Positions 1 to 11,489 of a DNA stretch of 64,000 nucleotides are shown here, in pieces. Origin of the DNA: Posidonia oceanica. Its lineage: Eukaryota; Streptophyta; Magnoliopsida; Alismatales; Posidoniaceae. Within the stretch, counting starts at the first letter, position 1; the number at the start of each line of letters is the position of its first letter. Both the position numbers and the translations under genes were made by a program. The stretch is taken from NCBI GenBank assembly GCA_037176725.1, contig JAZBRS010000026.1, positions 56,212,501-56,276,500 of the forward strand, read 5' to 3'. The notes beneath the pieces were generated by a model. That model made no database searches. It worked only from the letters and a program-made list of their open reading frames with translations, and was not told the origin of the DNA.

Positions 1-1779
1 CTTTCTCCTTCCTTTTCTTTCTCATTTTCCTTTTCTTTTTCCCTTGGCCCAGTCCGGCCCACTCGACCCCAACTCTTCCCCTCCTTCCTTCCTTCCTTTT
101 TTCTTCTTTTTTTCTTTCTTTTCCACGTGAGCCCGGCCCACAGCACCCTTTCTCCTCCTTTCCTTCTCTCTTCTTCTACTTCTGCTTCTTCTGTTTCCTC
201 CCGCAGAGCTCAACAGAGTTCCCTCCCCATTTGAAATCAAAATTCCCCATCCATCCAATCCACCTACAGCTCACCTCTCCTCTCTCTTCTCTCAGCACCT
301 TTTCTGGTGGGCATTTACTGCCTGTCGTCTCGCCGGTTGACCTCCATCAGCTCCAGTGTTCAGTGCCGGTGGATTTCAAAATCCACAAGCGCGCGTAGCT
401 CCTTATCCGCCCTGACAAAACCAGAACCCTCGCCCCTCCTCAACCACATTTTGCCACCTAAGAGAGAGAGCCTGAAGAGCGTGAGAGCCTCTTGCATTCA
501 CCACCTCTTCCTTTGCAAAAATCAGCAGCTTCCCTCTCCTTTGATTCCCCTGAAACCAGGCCTTCCAACTCCATCAAACCCATCCCAAATCCATCCCAGA
601 ACCTCCACCAACATCTAGCAATTCACCCCCCTCCATTCCACGACCAATTCAACCCAAAATCACCCCAGCACCACCTGAAACCACCATAGAAACCCAACTC
701 CACCCACTTCCGAAATTGCCAACTCCACAGCCCATCAAATCTTCCCAAATTCCTGCACATAACTCACCTGAACATCAGCTCTCCAACCCACCTGAGCTTC
801 ACCTCCAACTCTCACCACAACCTGAGCCCGACACTACAAACAGTTGCCCGTCTTTCTGATAAAAAATCACCACACCTGCAAACTTCCATCCTCAAGCCTC
901 CATGACCCAATTCAATCCCCCAGAGACCTTCACCTAAGCTCCAGAAGCCCACCGCAATCTTCCAATCAGCCTGAGGAGCAACAAATCTCCTCCTCCACCT
1001 CAGACGATCTTCTGTGCACCCAAAACTACCATCTCTTCCGCCGGCCTACAGAGCTTCCGTCCAAGCATTCAGCAAGCACACGAGGACCGCGCGGAGCAAT
1101 TCCAGACGCTCGCTTGCCGCCGAAGACGCCTCCAGCACTCAGATGATCCTCGCCAGCCTCTGTTGAAACAGCCTACATCGGGGGAACACTCCGGACTTCA
1201 AATCAGGTACCTTTCTTCACCGTTAATCTTGTTTTCTTCTTCTTCAGCTTCCCTGCCCCTTAGAATAGGATTCTGCTTCCTTTTGCCCGGGGTCAGCGCC
1301 GTCGTTAACCCATCTTCTCTGGCGAGCTCAGCATCCGAATTGCCGCTCCAGCCGCAGAAAGCTTCGCCGTCGACCCCCCAAGCATCGTGGAGCCTCCGGC
1401 GATGCAGCCCTGCCCTCCAAGTCCTCCGTCGACGTGCCGATCCTTCGGTCTGCTTCAAAATGTCCCGCAGACCTTCGCTGTCTTCTCCGACCTACTTTAG
1501 GCCACGTCAAGGCCCGCCGACGCAGCTCTGACCTCCATGCAGCTCTGGGGCAGCCAACCACCACCTCTGCGCCTCCCCAGTAGCCCGTCTTCCCTGTCTC
1601 CGGCCACTGATAGTATTTTGCTACAGTGCCTGGTTTTCTCTCGTTTCACTATGCATTTATTTTTGCTTAGCATGCTAACTTTTGCCATAAATTGTATTTT
1701 TACCTTGCGTTTCTGTTTATTTGCTTTCCAGTCCTGCCATCATTTAAGAATCATTTAAATCTAACATAAAACTATAGGA

Positions 1780-2780
1780 AATTGCAAAAAAAACCTATAG
1801 TTTTGCTTATTTGCATGTTAATCCTCTTACTGTGTAAAAGCTTTAAGTTTATTTTATTTCCAGCCAAGCATGTTTTTTTATTTACTCTTTAGTCCTCTGC
1901 AGTTACAGCTTTTTTACTTTTCTTTAATTCCAGCCCAGTTTTTTATTTTATTTACATTTTAGTCCTGTTCTAGTTCAAAATAAGTTTCTGTCTTTTAATT
2001 TCCAGTCCTCCCATTTATTTTATTTGCATGTTAGTCCTGCTCTAATTCAAATAAGTTTTCTGCTCTTTATTTTCTAGCCTAGTAGCTTTTTATTTTTGCA
2101 TTTTAGTCCTGTGGTTGTTAAAAGTCATTTAATCATCTGTTTTTACCTTATTAAATTACTTTTTAGTCCTGTTTTTTATTTTATTTGCCATCTAGTCCTC
2201 TGATCTGTTGTTAAATCATTTATTTTCTATCTTTTCCTTACTGCATTGCATTTTTATCCCATCTTTTCTAATTTTTGCACTTTGGTCCTCAGCATGCATG
2301 CACATCATCATTTTTCTGCATCTTTTCCTTATAAAATTGCATTTTAGCCCCTACATGTTTCAAAATTGCACTTTAGTCCTCCATTTGCATTCACAGATCA
2401 TTTATTTGCATGTTTTCCTTATAAAATTGCATTTTAGCCCCTACAAGTTTCAAAATTGCACATTAGCCCACTGTTTGCATTCACAGAGCATGTTTTACCT
2501 TATAAAATTGCATTTTAGCCCCTGCATGTTTTCAAATTGCATTTCAGTCCATTGCATACTTATAAAAATCATTTAAATGCATGTTTTACCTTATTAAATT
2601 GCATTTCAGACCCTGCATTTTGTTTTTATTACATTCAGACCCTTAAGTTTTCAAAATCATTGCATATAGGCCCTCAACTTTTAAAATTTTTGCATTTAGG
2701 TCCTTAACTTTTCAAAAACTTGCATATAGGTCCTTAACTTTTCTGAAAAATCATACTTAGGTCCTTTTTTGCATTTTTGC
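1780..2780 (+). repeat. A/T-rich quasi-repeats (GCATTTTAGTCC family) inside the LTR
   Basis: A run of diverged repeats built around ATTGCATTTTAGYCC and TTATTTGCATG. The clearest block is 2325-2560, where a unit of about 90 bp recurs. The same family appears in reverse orientation in the element 1 LTRs (about 7100-7700 and 26220-26820), so it is part of the ancestral LTR and not a separate insertion. No coding potential is evident. Confidence 0.7.
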
Positions 2781-3510
2781 ATGCATTGTACCCATGCATC
2801 TTTGCACACACTTAAGTACTCCTAGCTCCCATGTATGTGGGAGGACTTGTTTTGCACACCCGTAGGACTCTTTTTACACTTAGATCCCTTCTTCTCCCCT
2901 GTTCTTGAGCCTTCTGCCTTGAAGCCTGGATATCTTCCAATCAGACCGCCGGATCTTCACAACCAAGCTACCTGGACAACCCCGGTGGAGCGCACTTCAA
3001 TGCAGACCAAGCACTTCTCTGATCAGGCTTCAGATCTCTAAGGTAAGTCCTTTTGAACTCCTGCACAGCATTTTTGCACACCATTTGCATTGTATGCATT
3101 GTTTTTGCTTCCCGCTTTCTAAGCATGTAGATTAGGACCCCCTTTTCTTATCTATCAACTCTATCTTCCCTTTTCGCGTACTCTTGGTATATTTGGGTTG
3201 TGTTTCCCCTGGATTCACTACTAATTGTGACTTTCTTCCCCCTTTTCCACGATCTGATTGCACCGCGAGCTTTTGGCAGCGTGCGAGACACATCGTGGAA
3301 CACTTTGGTGGAAAACAGTCACAGAACAGTGGTGATCCCTCCTCTTGCCTTCTTTCCCCTTTGTAGGTCTTCACACCTATATTGTGTGGTCCTTAAGTGG
3401 CGTTCGTTCTCACACTTACACCGTTTGCTTCTCCTTGCTTCTCTTGCTCTTCCCCTTTGCGTCTGCATCTGCATGGCTTTACCGATGTTTTATTCCTCTT
3501 GCTTTGGAAC

Positions 3511-3895
3511 CATTTTGCGTGCCTGCTTTGTTTCTTGCACCGTTTTGCGTGCCAACTTTGTTTCTTGCACCGTTTTGCGTGCTTGCTTTGTTTTTGGCAC
3601 CGTTTTGCGTGCCCACTTTGTTTCTTGCACCGTTTTACGTGCTTACTTTGTTTTTGGCACTGTTTTGCGTGCTTGCTTTGCTTCTTGCACCGTTTTGCGT
3701 GCCTACCTTGCTTTTCGCACCGTTTTGCATGCTTGCTTTGCTTCTTGCACCGTTTTGTGTGCTTGCTTTGCTTTTCACACTATTTCGCGTGCCTGCTTTG
3801 TTTTCTCGCATCGTTTTGCGTGCCGATCTTGTTTCTTGCACCGTTTTGCGTGCCGACTTCCTTTCCTCGCACCATTTTGCGTGTTTTACGTTGTT
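3511..3895 (+). repeat. 30-bp tandem repeat in the LTR
   Basis: About 12 imperfect copies of a 30-bp unit containing CGTTTTGCGTGC followed by TTTG and CTTGCAC. Because 30 is a multiple of 3, all frames stay open and give long artificial ORFs. The reverse-complement version of the array lies at about 5740-5985 and 24859-25104 in the element 1 LTRs. Confidence 0.85.
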
Positions 3896-4591
3896 TTCCT
3901 TTGCATGTCGCCCGCATTGCCTGGTTTTATCGTTGTTTTGTTTTATCGCCTGCATTTTCATATAAGGCAGTGATGCTTACTGCTTGCAGTTCTCACGAAC
4001 CAGGGTTCGCCCGGTTCGGAACACAGACAGCGTTGCTGAGCGCTTAGATTGCACGTTTAATTCCTTGCATTGCATTCCATCACTTAGAGCACACCTATGA
4101 GCATCTAATTAGGCATTCATGACACTTAGGCATTCAAAGTCTGCATTTCCCTGCGTATGCGAGTGTAAGCCTAGAAAGACCGATTCTCGGGCATGTCGGG
4201 GGTGCCTAATACCTTCCCCGCACGTAACAGGAGTCCTTGCCCAGTCTTTTGGCCCATAATGACCATATTGCCCTTATCCTAGACATGAGTCATATCATTT
4301 GCATTCATTTGCATCTCTTTTCTCTTGCATTGCATTACTTTGCATCCTCTGCTTGGTTTTGCGTGTTGATTCACGCATTTCCCCGATTTTCCTTGTCTTC
4401 CGACCTAATAGACACGGTGGCAACTCTGATTTGTCTTGTCTTCTTCTTTTCTTTCCTTTTTTCCCTGTTTTAAGTGTTTCCAAGTCAAGTCTTCCTTCTC
4501 GGACACAGCCGCTAATAGTGAACCTGATTCTGATCGGTGCATGCAAGCTTTGGCAGTGTGCATGGACGATCTGAACACTGGGATTACTACA

Positions 4592-5083
4592 GACTGATGC
4601 TGTGCATGCATGCATGGCTTATGATTGATATGCGTAGATATGTGCATGATTTACAATAGATGCTGCAGATGTGTGCATGATTTTTGCTTTTATGCTGTAG
4701 CCCTCAGCATACGGAGTGCTTAGCGCATGCTGTAGAGGAAGAGAGGGGTCCCTTGCTCACTGGACTCTACTCAAACTCTTAACTTGCTGGTGGCACTCAG
4801 GAAAGGGTCATTTGTAGTGTGTGGGTGGTGGGTAGTGAGGACAGGCTCCAGGCCAAACTCCCAATGACCTACACCTTCTCTTTTTGCTTCTTTTTGCTCC
4901 CTCATAGGCATGTAGGTTTCCCCTATCCCTAACTTGGAGGTAATGGGTACCTGGTTGAAGCTGGGGAGCTGCTTGCTAGGCCTTGCTAGGTTTATAGGCT
5001 CTGTGGGGTTCGTGTATTCCCCAGGTGCAAACTTAGCTCCTCTCTAAGATAGGTAAAGGGGCGGGATTGCGTTGCTTGCTTTT
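4592..5083 (-). mobile_element. Element A, internal fragment downstream of integrase
   Basis: Internal sequence of the oldest Ogre-like element. It aligns with 40845-41307 of element 2 and 58560-59040 of element 3, including the conserved block that starts GCCCTCAGCATACGGAGTGC near 4701. This is the spacer between integrase and the accessory ORF. The LTR ending at 4591 cuts it on the left. Element 1 cuts it at 5083, and the sequence resumes at 28401. There is no ORF of its own. Confidence 0.85.
5079..5083. repeat. Target site duplication of element 1, left copy (CTTTT)
   Basis: The five bases CTTTT directly before the LTR start TGTAGCG are repeated directly after the other LTR end at 28401-28405. 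Joining the flanks restores the T-rich tract seen uninterrupted at about 41308 in element 2. Confidence 0.9.
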
Positions 5084-8000
5084 TGTAGCGATCCCGATCG
5101 GAATCAGGCTCGCTAATTTAGCGGCGATTGGATCCGAGGAAGAGGCTCGACTCGAAAACACTTGAAATCGAGGAGAAAAAAGGAAGATAAGACAAATCAG
5201 AGTCGCCACCATGTTTATTAACGGGAGACAAGGAAAATCGGGGGAAATGCGTGAATTAACACGCAAAACCAAGCAAGAAATGCAAAGCAAAGCAATGCAA
5301 AGGAAACAAATGCAAATACATGCAAATGAGATGACTCTAGCCTAGGATAAGGGCAGTACGGTCATTGCGGGCCAGAAGACAGGGCAAGGACTCCTGTTAC
5401 GTGCGGGGAAGGTGTTAGGCACCCCCGACACGCCCGAGAATCGGTCTTTCTAGGCTTACGCTCGCATACGCAGGAAAATGCAGGATTGAATGCCTATGTG
5501 CCTATAAATGCCTAAATGAATGCTCAAGGTGTGCTCTAAGTGGGAAGAAACAAAGCAAGGAAGTAAACGTGCTCTCTAAGTGCTCAGCTACGCTGTCCGT
5601 GTTTCGAACTAGGCGAAACCTAGCTCGTGAGAACTCCAGATAGCAAGCATCACAGCCCTATATGCAAATGCAGGCGAAAAAGCGAAACAGCGAGAAAACC
5701 ATGCAATGCAATCGACATGCAAGGGAAAACAGCACGCAAAACTAGACGAGAAAAGAGCAAGGCACGCAGAACGGAGCAAAAGAACAAAACCGGCATGCAA
5801 AACGAGCGAGAAAGCAAGGCAGCACGTAAAACGAGACAAGGAAGCAAAGAGGCACGCAAAACGGTGCAGAAGCGAGAGCGGCACGCAACACAAGCGAGAA
5901 AGTGAGGCAGCGCGCAAAACAAGGCAGGAAAACAGAGGGGCACGCAAAACGGTGCGAAAACGAGAGCGGGCACGCAAAACGGTGCCAAAACAGCGAAGCA
6001 AAAAACCTCGGAAAAGCCATGCGAATGCAAGAATGCAAGGAAAAGATCAGAAGAGGCCAAAGGGGAGGCAAAACAACATGTGTGTAAGAACAGACGTCGT
6101 TTAGGACCACTCAGAGTAGGTGTGAAGACCTACGGAGGGGAGGGTGAGCAAACGGAGGGATTACCACCTCTTTGCGACTGTTTCCCGCTAAACCGTTCCA
6201 CGGTGTGTCTCGCACGCTGCCCAAAGCTCGCGATGCGATCGGATCGTGGAAAAGGGGGAAGAAAGTCACATTAAGTGGCAAATCCAGGGTAAACACAATG
6301 CAAAACACTCAAGAATACGCGAAACGGGGATTGGAATTTACGAGCAGAAAGGGGAGGCCCTATTCTATATGCTCAAAGAGACAGAAAGCGAAAACAAGGA
6401 AAACTGTGCAGATGGCATGCAAATGCAATGCAGGGGTTCAGGAGGACATACCTGGAGATCCGGGAGCCTGATCTGAAATCTATCTGGTCCATGCTGAAGA
6501 GCGCTTTGCTGCGGTCGCCTGGGCAGCTCACTTGAGAAGATCCAACGGCCGGATTGGAAGATATCGCAACTTCAAGGCAGAAGGGCCAGAACAGGGGAGA
6601 AGAACAGATCTAGGTGTTCAGGAGGTCCTAAGGGTGTACAAAAGGTCCTCCCAAGTGAAAGGGAGCTAAAAGTGCTTGGTGTGTGCGGAAGGATGCTAAA
6701 ATGCAAGACTAGGTGGATGCAGAATGCATGCAAAAGCAGGAAAAAACGAGGGGAAAAGAACTTGAAAAAAGACAGGAGTTAAAAAGCATTTTGAAAAAGA
6801 AAGGGGCTAAAATGCAAATTTTCACAGAAAACAGGGGTCCACAGGAAAGGATTTTGAAAACAGGGGAGGACAGGGGTCCATTTTGCAAAAAAACTAGGCT
6901 CAGAAAGCTGTTTTGAAAAGAGGGTATGCTTTGAAAGAGGTTTTGAAAGCAGAAAGGGATCAGAAAGCAATTTTAAGAAAACTGGGGTCTAAGATGCAAA
7001 TTTTCCAGAAAACAAGGTTCTGGGGAGTCTGGGAATACTAGTGGAGGGTCTATATGCAATTTGGTAAGCATAGGAGCTAGGATGCAACCTAGGGGCAAAA
7101 TGGTCTTTTCACATGATTTTTTAAAAGATGCAAGGACCTATGTGTGATTTTGAAATTATGCAGGGGCAAAAATGCAATTTAATATGGAAAACATGCTCTG
7201 AAATCACTGACCATGGACTGATATGCAATTTTTTGAAAATGCAGGGTTGAAAATGCAATGCAATAAGCTAAAATGCATGCAAAATGATTACTGTGCATTT
7301 AAAAAGGACCTATATGCAAAAATGAAAAAACAGAGGGGCAAAAGTGCAATGCATCAACCAAAAATTAAAATCAGAACCTAAGTTACTACAGTGCATTGGA
7401 CCTAAATGCAAAAGCAGAAACATGTAGGGACCTAGAATGCAATGCAGTATGGTAAACTTAATGCATTTAAATAAAATGATCTACCACAGGACCTATGTGC
7501 AAAAATCGAAAACAGAGGGACCAAACCACAAAATATTACAACTGAAACACACAGTAACAGGACTGAAAAGCAAATACTGAAAAACATAAATATAAACAGC
7601 AATTTAGCATGGTTTTAAATTAAAAACAAAGCAGATTAAATGAAATAAAGATTGAAACGCAAAAACGAAAAAACTTAAGACAGATATGCAATATTAACAC
7701 AGAAACTATATAACTAGAAAAATAACTAAACAGTGATCTGCCGGCGGTGGCTGGCACTGTAGCAGGATGCCACCGGAGCTCAGCACCACCAGCACAGGGA
7801 GCTTGTGGATGTGTTGATCGACGGAGGCTGCTACCGGCGTTCGTACGGAGCTCCGGAGATCACCAGGGGATCGCTCTGTCGGCAGGAGCAGCAGGAGGAC
7901 CGGAGGCCAGCGTCGGAGAAGATGAACTGTCCGGCGACTTGCAGTTGGAGCAGGAGGATCGGGAACTGGCTTCTGGTCGGCGGGAAAGCAACAGAGGAGG

Positions 8001-10910
8001 GAGAGGGAGCGGAGGAGGTGAGGAATTACCTGTCTTCGCGTCTGGTGCGTGCTCCCGACCTCAGCAGAGTCGGAGCTGGCCGGCGATGGCTGTCCGGTTG
8101 CAGCGGTGGCCTCCAGTGGCTCGCAGAGGCTGGGTCTTCCTCAGGACGATCTTCCGGAGCTCCTCAGACGATCGGATGAAGCTTTTGCAGCTCGAGCGGA
8201 AGATCGGAGTTTGTGGGTTGTCTGAAAGCAGCCGGAGGTGGGGGGCCTTGTCTGCTGCTCGTCCGGCGAAGCGGAGCCTTCCGAGAGGTTGCTGGGAGGC
8301 TGGCGAGGCTACTTGGATGACTGGAAGGGTTTTCTGGAGAGCGAGGAGAGAGTTTGGGAGTGGGGTCAGATCTGGGTCTGAAGTGGAGCTAGGTGTTTGT
8401 TGTGGAGTTCTTGGCCGGTGGTGAGGGATAGGGCCGGAGGCTAGGTGTTTCTGGAAGGTGGAGGTCTGGTGATTATCTGGGAGGAATCTGGGATGAAGGA
8501 GCGGGCTGTGGTGAAGGCAATTGTGGAGTGGGTTGTGTTGGGTTCACAGTTGGAATGTCGGGTGGTCTGAAGGTGTTCTAGGTGGTGGAAAGGCCGTGAA
8601 GTGGTGAAGGAAGATGGCTGGTTGCTAGGTGAGTTTGGGGGAGCAATTGGGAGAAGTTCTGAGGCTGGGAATGGGTTCGGTTTACTGGGAAAAGAAGAGG
8701 ACGGTTTGCTGTGGATTTCAGAAGGAAAAGGAGAAGGATTGGGTGGGGAATGGCTCTGGAATTGGTGGCCTCTCTCCGGGATGCCAAGAAGGACTCTCAG
8801 GCTCTCTCTTCGGTTATCTTCTCTCTGGAATTGGAGGGTGCAAAGGAGAAGGGTGGAGGTCACTCAGGTGGAGGGAATGCTCTGGAATTGCTCTCTGAGA
8901 TCACTCACGCTCTCTGGGTTTCCTCTCTTGCCGAAGGTCAATCTCTCTGGATCGCTCCCTGCCAACCTCCTGACGAAGTTGAAGGACGCAGGCTTATAAG
9001 AGGAGAAGCTGCCGGTACGCGCGCTGGGAATTTGAAAACAGCGGCGTCGCACTGCAGCAGAGGAGACGGCGAGCTGACCGGCACTCGATGCCTCCGGATT
9101 TTGTGCTGAGATGGAGGAGACGGCGAGCTGCTGTAGACTGAAAAGATGGAGGACTCAAATTCGAATGGAGGAGGGAATCCTGTTGCCACAGCTCGCGGGA
9201 GAAAAAAAATCCGGTGGAAATGCTGAGGAAGGAGGAAGAAGAAGGAGGAGAAGGAAGGCGGGTTGGACTGTGCTGTGGGCTGACGAAAGGAAGAAGAAAA
9301 AAAAAGAAAAGAAAAAAAGAAGAAACGGGCCGGAGGGCCCAGTAAAGAAAAGAGAGAAAGAAGAAAGGAGAAGTAAGAAAGAAAGAGAGGGTAGGATGGG
9401 GAAATAAAGTTAGGTAAAAATAAACTAAAAATAAATAAAAATATCAGAAGGGTTGTGCTGTAGGTTAAGATTTTAATTAAGATTTTTAATGGTCATTTTG
9501 AGTTGATTAATGTGTTTTGGGCTTGATTAGGGTTTTAGGGCTTTGGTTTTGTTTTTAATTGGTTTTCACTTGATTAAATGTTTGTTAAACCTTTTTTAAA
9601 TTGTTTTAAAAATTGTATTTCCCTTGTTGGACACTTAGGATATTAATTAGGATTTTTTAGGATTTAATTTCGTATTAATCAAGGTTGGTTTTAGGTTTTT
9701 AAGTTTTAGTCTTCTTAGGGTTTCTTCCTTTTTAAGTCTTTTAAGTTATGTTTTGATTTTTATTTATTGATTTTTCTTGAAGTTTTTAGTTGGATTTTTC
9801 TGGTTTGATAGAGTGTTTTCAAGTCTTTCAGATGTGTTTTTCTCTTCTTTTTTAATTAAGTTTTTAACTTGTTTTTCTTATGTTTATTAGGTTAAGTCTT
9901 TTGCCTTCTTTAATTACTTGTTTTAGTGTTTGATTTTTAATTCTTCTTTTTAGGGTTTGTCTTTTAATTCTTCTGATGGGGTTTTTATTTTTGGCGGGTT
10001 TTGATTTTATTTTAGCCTTTTCCTTGATTTTTCAATGTTTTCTTTTGATTTGTTTTGCATTTTTTAGCTTGCATGTTTGGTTTTTCTTTTAACTTGATTT
10101 AGTTAAGTTTAAGTTGTTAATAGCTTGTTTAATATTTTTTTAATTGTTTTTCTTAGGGTTCTGATTTGTTTCTTTTGTGTTTTGAGATTTTACAGATTTT
10201 TATGGGTTTTTGTGGATTTTTGCAGAAGGGAGAAAAGAAAAAGAGAAGGAAGAAAGAAATGGAAAAAAGAGGGAGATAAGAGGAAAAGAGATAGGTTGGA
10301 GGAAAACGATTTTTTTAAAATTCAGAAAAAGTGTTAAAAATAAAGTAAAAATAGGGATAAGATAGAGGAAGGATAGAAGCACAGAGGGGGTCCACAGCCA
10401 GACCAGAAAAAGGATAAGAAAGGGATGAAGAGAGAGATGATAATCAGGAGAGAGAGAGGAGAGAGAAAATGATAATCCCGGAGAGAGAAAAGGATAATTT
10501 GGGTGAAAGAGGGTCTTAATGGTCTTGGAATGGGGTGAGAATTGGTGAGTGGGTAGTCTAGGGTTTGAAGTCTCGGTTCTGAAGTTTTGGTTTGATTCTA
10601 AGGAGGTTTTGGAGGGGTTTCAAGGTGTAGAAAAAGGGTAGTTTCACCTAGGTTTTCTAGGGTTTTTGGGAATGGGTTAGGTTTGGAAATTTCTAAGTTC
10701 TTGGGTAGGTTTGTTGGGTGGATAGTGGTGGATTTTCCTATGGTTTTTGGTTAGGTTTTGAGGTTGGGAAGGGGGGTAAAGGTTTGGGCCAAGACAGGCT
10801 GATTTTGAAGGGTAAAGAGGAGGGTTAGGGTTAGGGTTTGGTTGGGGTTTGAACCAGCAATCACCAGGAGGGCTCCAAGGGTCCGGGCCTGCCAAGATGG
10901 GGTGTCAACA
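5084..10910 (-). repeat. Element 1 3' LTR (5.8 kb, full length)
   Basis: A 5,827-bp LTR from TGTAGCG to CAACA on the + strand, which is TGTTGACACC to CGCTACA in transcript sense. It is the more complete copy. Positions 9203-10793, rich in AG/GA and T-rich tracts, are absent from the 5' LTR. It contains the 30-bp repeats (5740-5985), the A/T quasi-repeats (7100-7700) and a GC-rich block (7740-9190) that opens long frames on both strands with no recognisable protein. Confidence 0.92.
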
Positions 10911-10978
10911 GATGCCCCTCCCTGAGCGAGGGCAAGCGGGGCGCGGCCGCTGCTCAGGGTTGACAAGACACCCCATCT
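10895..10978 (-). promoter_or_regulatory. Stem enclosing the PPT/LTR junction, element 1
   Basis: The first bases of the 3' LTR are repeated in inverted form about 60 bp upstream in the transcript. In transcript sense AGATGGGGTGT pairs with ACACCCCATCT, GTCAA with TTGAC, and CCCTGAGC with GCTCAGGG. The tract AGGGGCATCTG is left unpaired on the 3' side between the last two helices. Equivalent stems with paired changes occur in elements 2 and 3. The pairing is seen directly; a function at the PPT is inferred. Confidence 0.55.
10911..10923 (-). promoter_or_regulatory. Polypurine tract of element 1
   Basis: In transcript sense AGGGAGGGGCATC directly precedes the 3' LTR start TGTTGACA. The same tract adjoins the 3' LTRs of element 2 (35613) and element 3 (54387). 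It primes plus-strand DNA synthesis in LTR retroelements. Confidence 0.85.
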
Positions 10979-11489
10979 GACCGGCGGGAGCAGCGGGTTG
11001 CTATGGGCGTGAGCTACTTATTCGGCGGATGCACCGAAGATCGTAGCTTATTGCCGCAATGCGAGATGCCGGTGCAGATGGATGCTGTGTTGTGTGTATG
11101 CATGCTGATGCGAGTGCAATGCAAGAGTTAGTATAAAAGTTAGTGCAGCTATAAGAAAATGCTGATGCTGTGCAAGTGATACTGATGATGCTAAAGTGAT
11201 ATGCAGTGCTAGCTAAGAAAGTGCTGAGATGATGCAGAAAAAATGATAAAAAGGCGCGATGTGGTGCGAATATCTGGCAGGGAGGCCAGACTTGCACGAC
11301 AAAGCAAAGGAAAACAGGGTGCAGCTGGTCCCCGCCCGGGGAGCAAGCTAGCAGAGAGAAGAGAAAGGGGCGCGAGGGGAGAGAGGCCAACTCTCCTATC
11401 GCAGAAAGGGGGTGCGTGACTTTGTCTTCCTGGGACAAGGTCACGCCGAAAAGGAAAAAAAAATGATAAGGTGATGGGCTTATCGTCTG
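10979..11489 (-). other. Element 1 3' untranslated region between PPT stem and repeat array
   Basis: No ORF or clear repeat. It contains ATGC-rich stretches (GATGCTGATGC style) that also occur at the same place in element 2 (35700-35900) and element 3 (54520-54720), which shows homology of the 3' regions. Confidence 0.6.

Larger units (their letters stand above)
1..4591 (+). mobile_element. Long terminal repeat of an Ogre-like element (left part outside window)
   Basis: This is an LTR in + orientation, opposite to every other Ogre-like copy here. Its right end, GGATTACTACA at 4581-4591, is the reverse complement of the LTR starts at 32174 and 51053 (TGTAGTAATCC). Inner blocks match the element 1 LTR read backwards: 3190-3370 resembles 6110-6330, 4140-4250 resembles 5380-5480, and 4400-4480 resembles 5150-5220. 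Position 1 lines up with about 9400 of the 5084-10910 LTR, so roughly 1.5 kb of this LTR lies to the left. Sequence after 4591 is internal sequence of element A with no primer site, so this is either a 3' LTR or a solo LTR inserted into A. The expected target duplication copy at its right side is GACTG, 4592-4596. ORFs inside it are translations of repeats. Confidence 0.82.

Noticed and set aside
3200..4047. Overlapping + strand ORFs with CFLHRFAC-type repeats
   Set aside because: All frames are kept open by the 30-bp tandem repeat. The protein content is an artefact.
7747..8424. 225-codon + strand frame, also present at 26866-27543 in the other LTR
   Set aside because: It lies in a GC-rich LTR block, opposite to transcription, with no recognisable motif. 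Its duplication is explained by the LTR pair.
10812..10840. Telomere-like AGGGTTAGGGTTAGGGTTT (also 28313-28340)
   Set aside because: Only about three units, located inside the LTR and copied with it. Not an interstitial telomere array.
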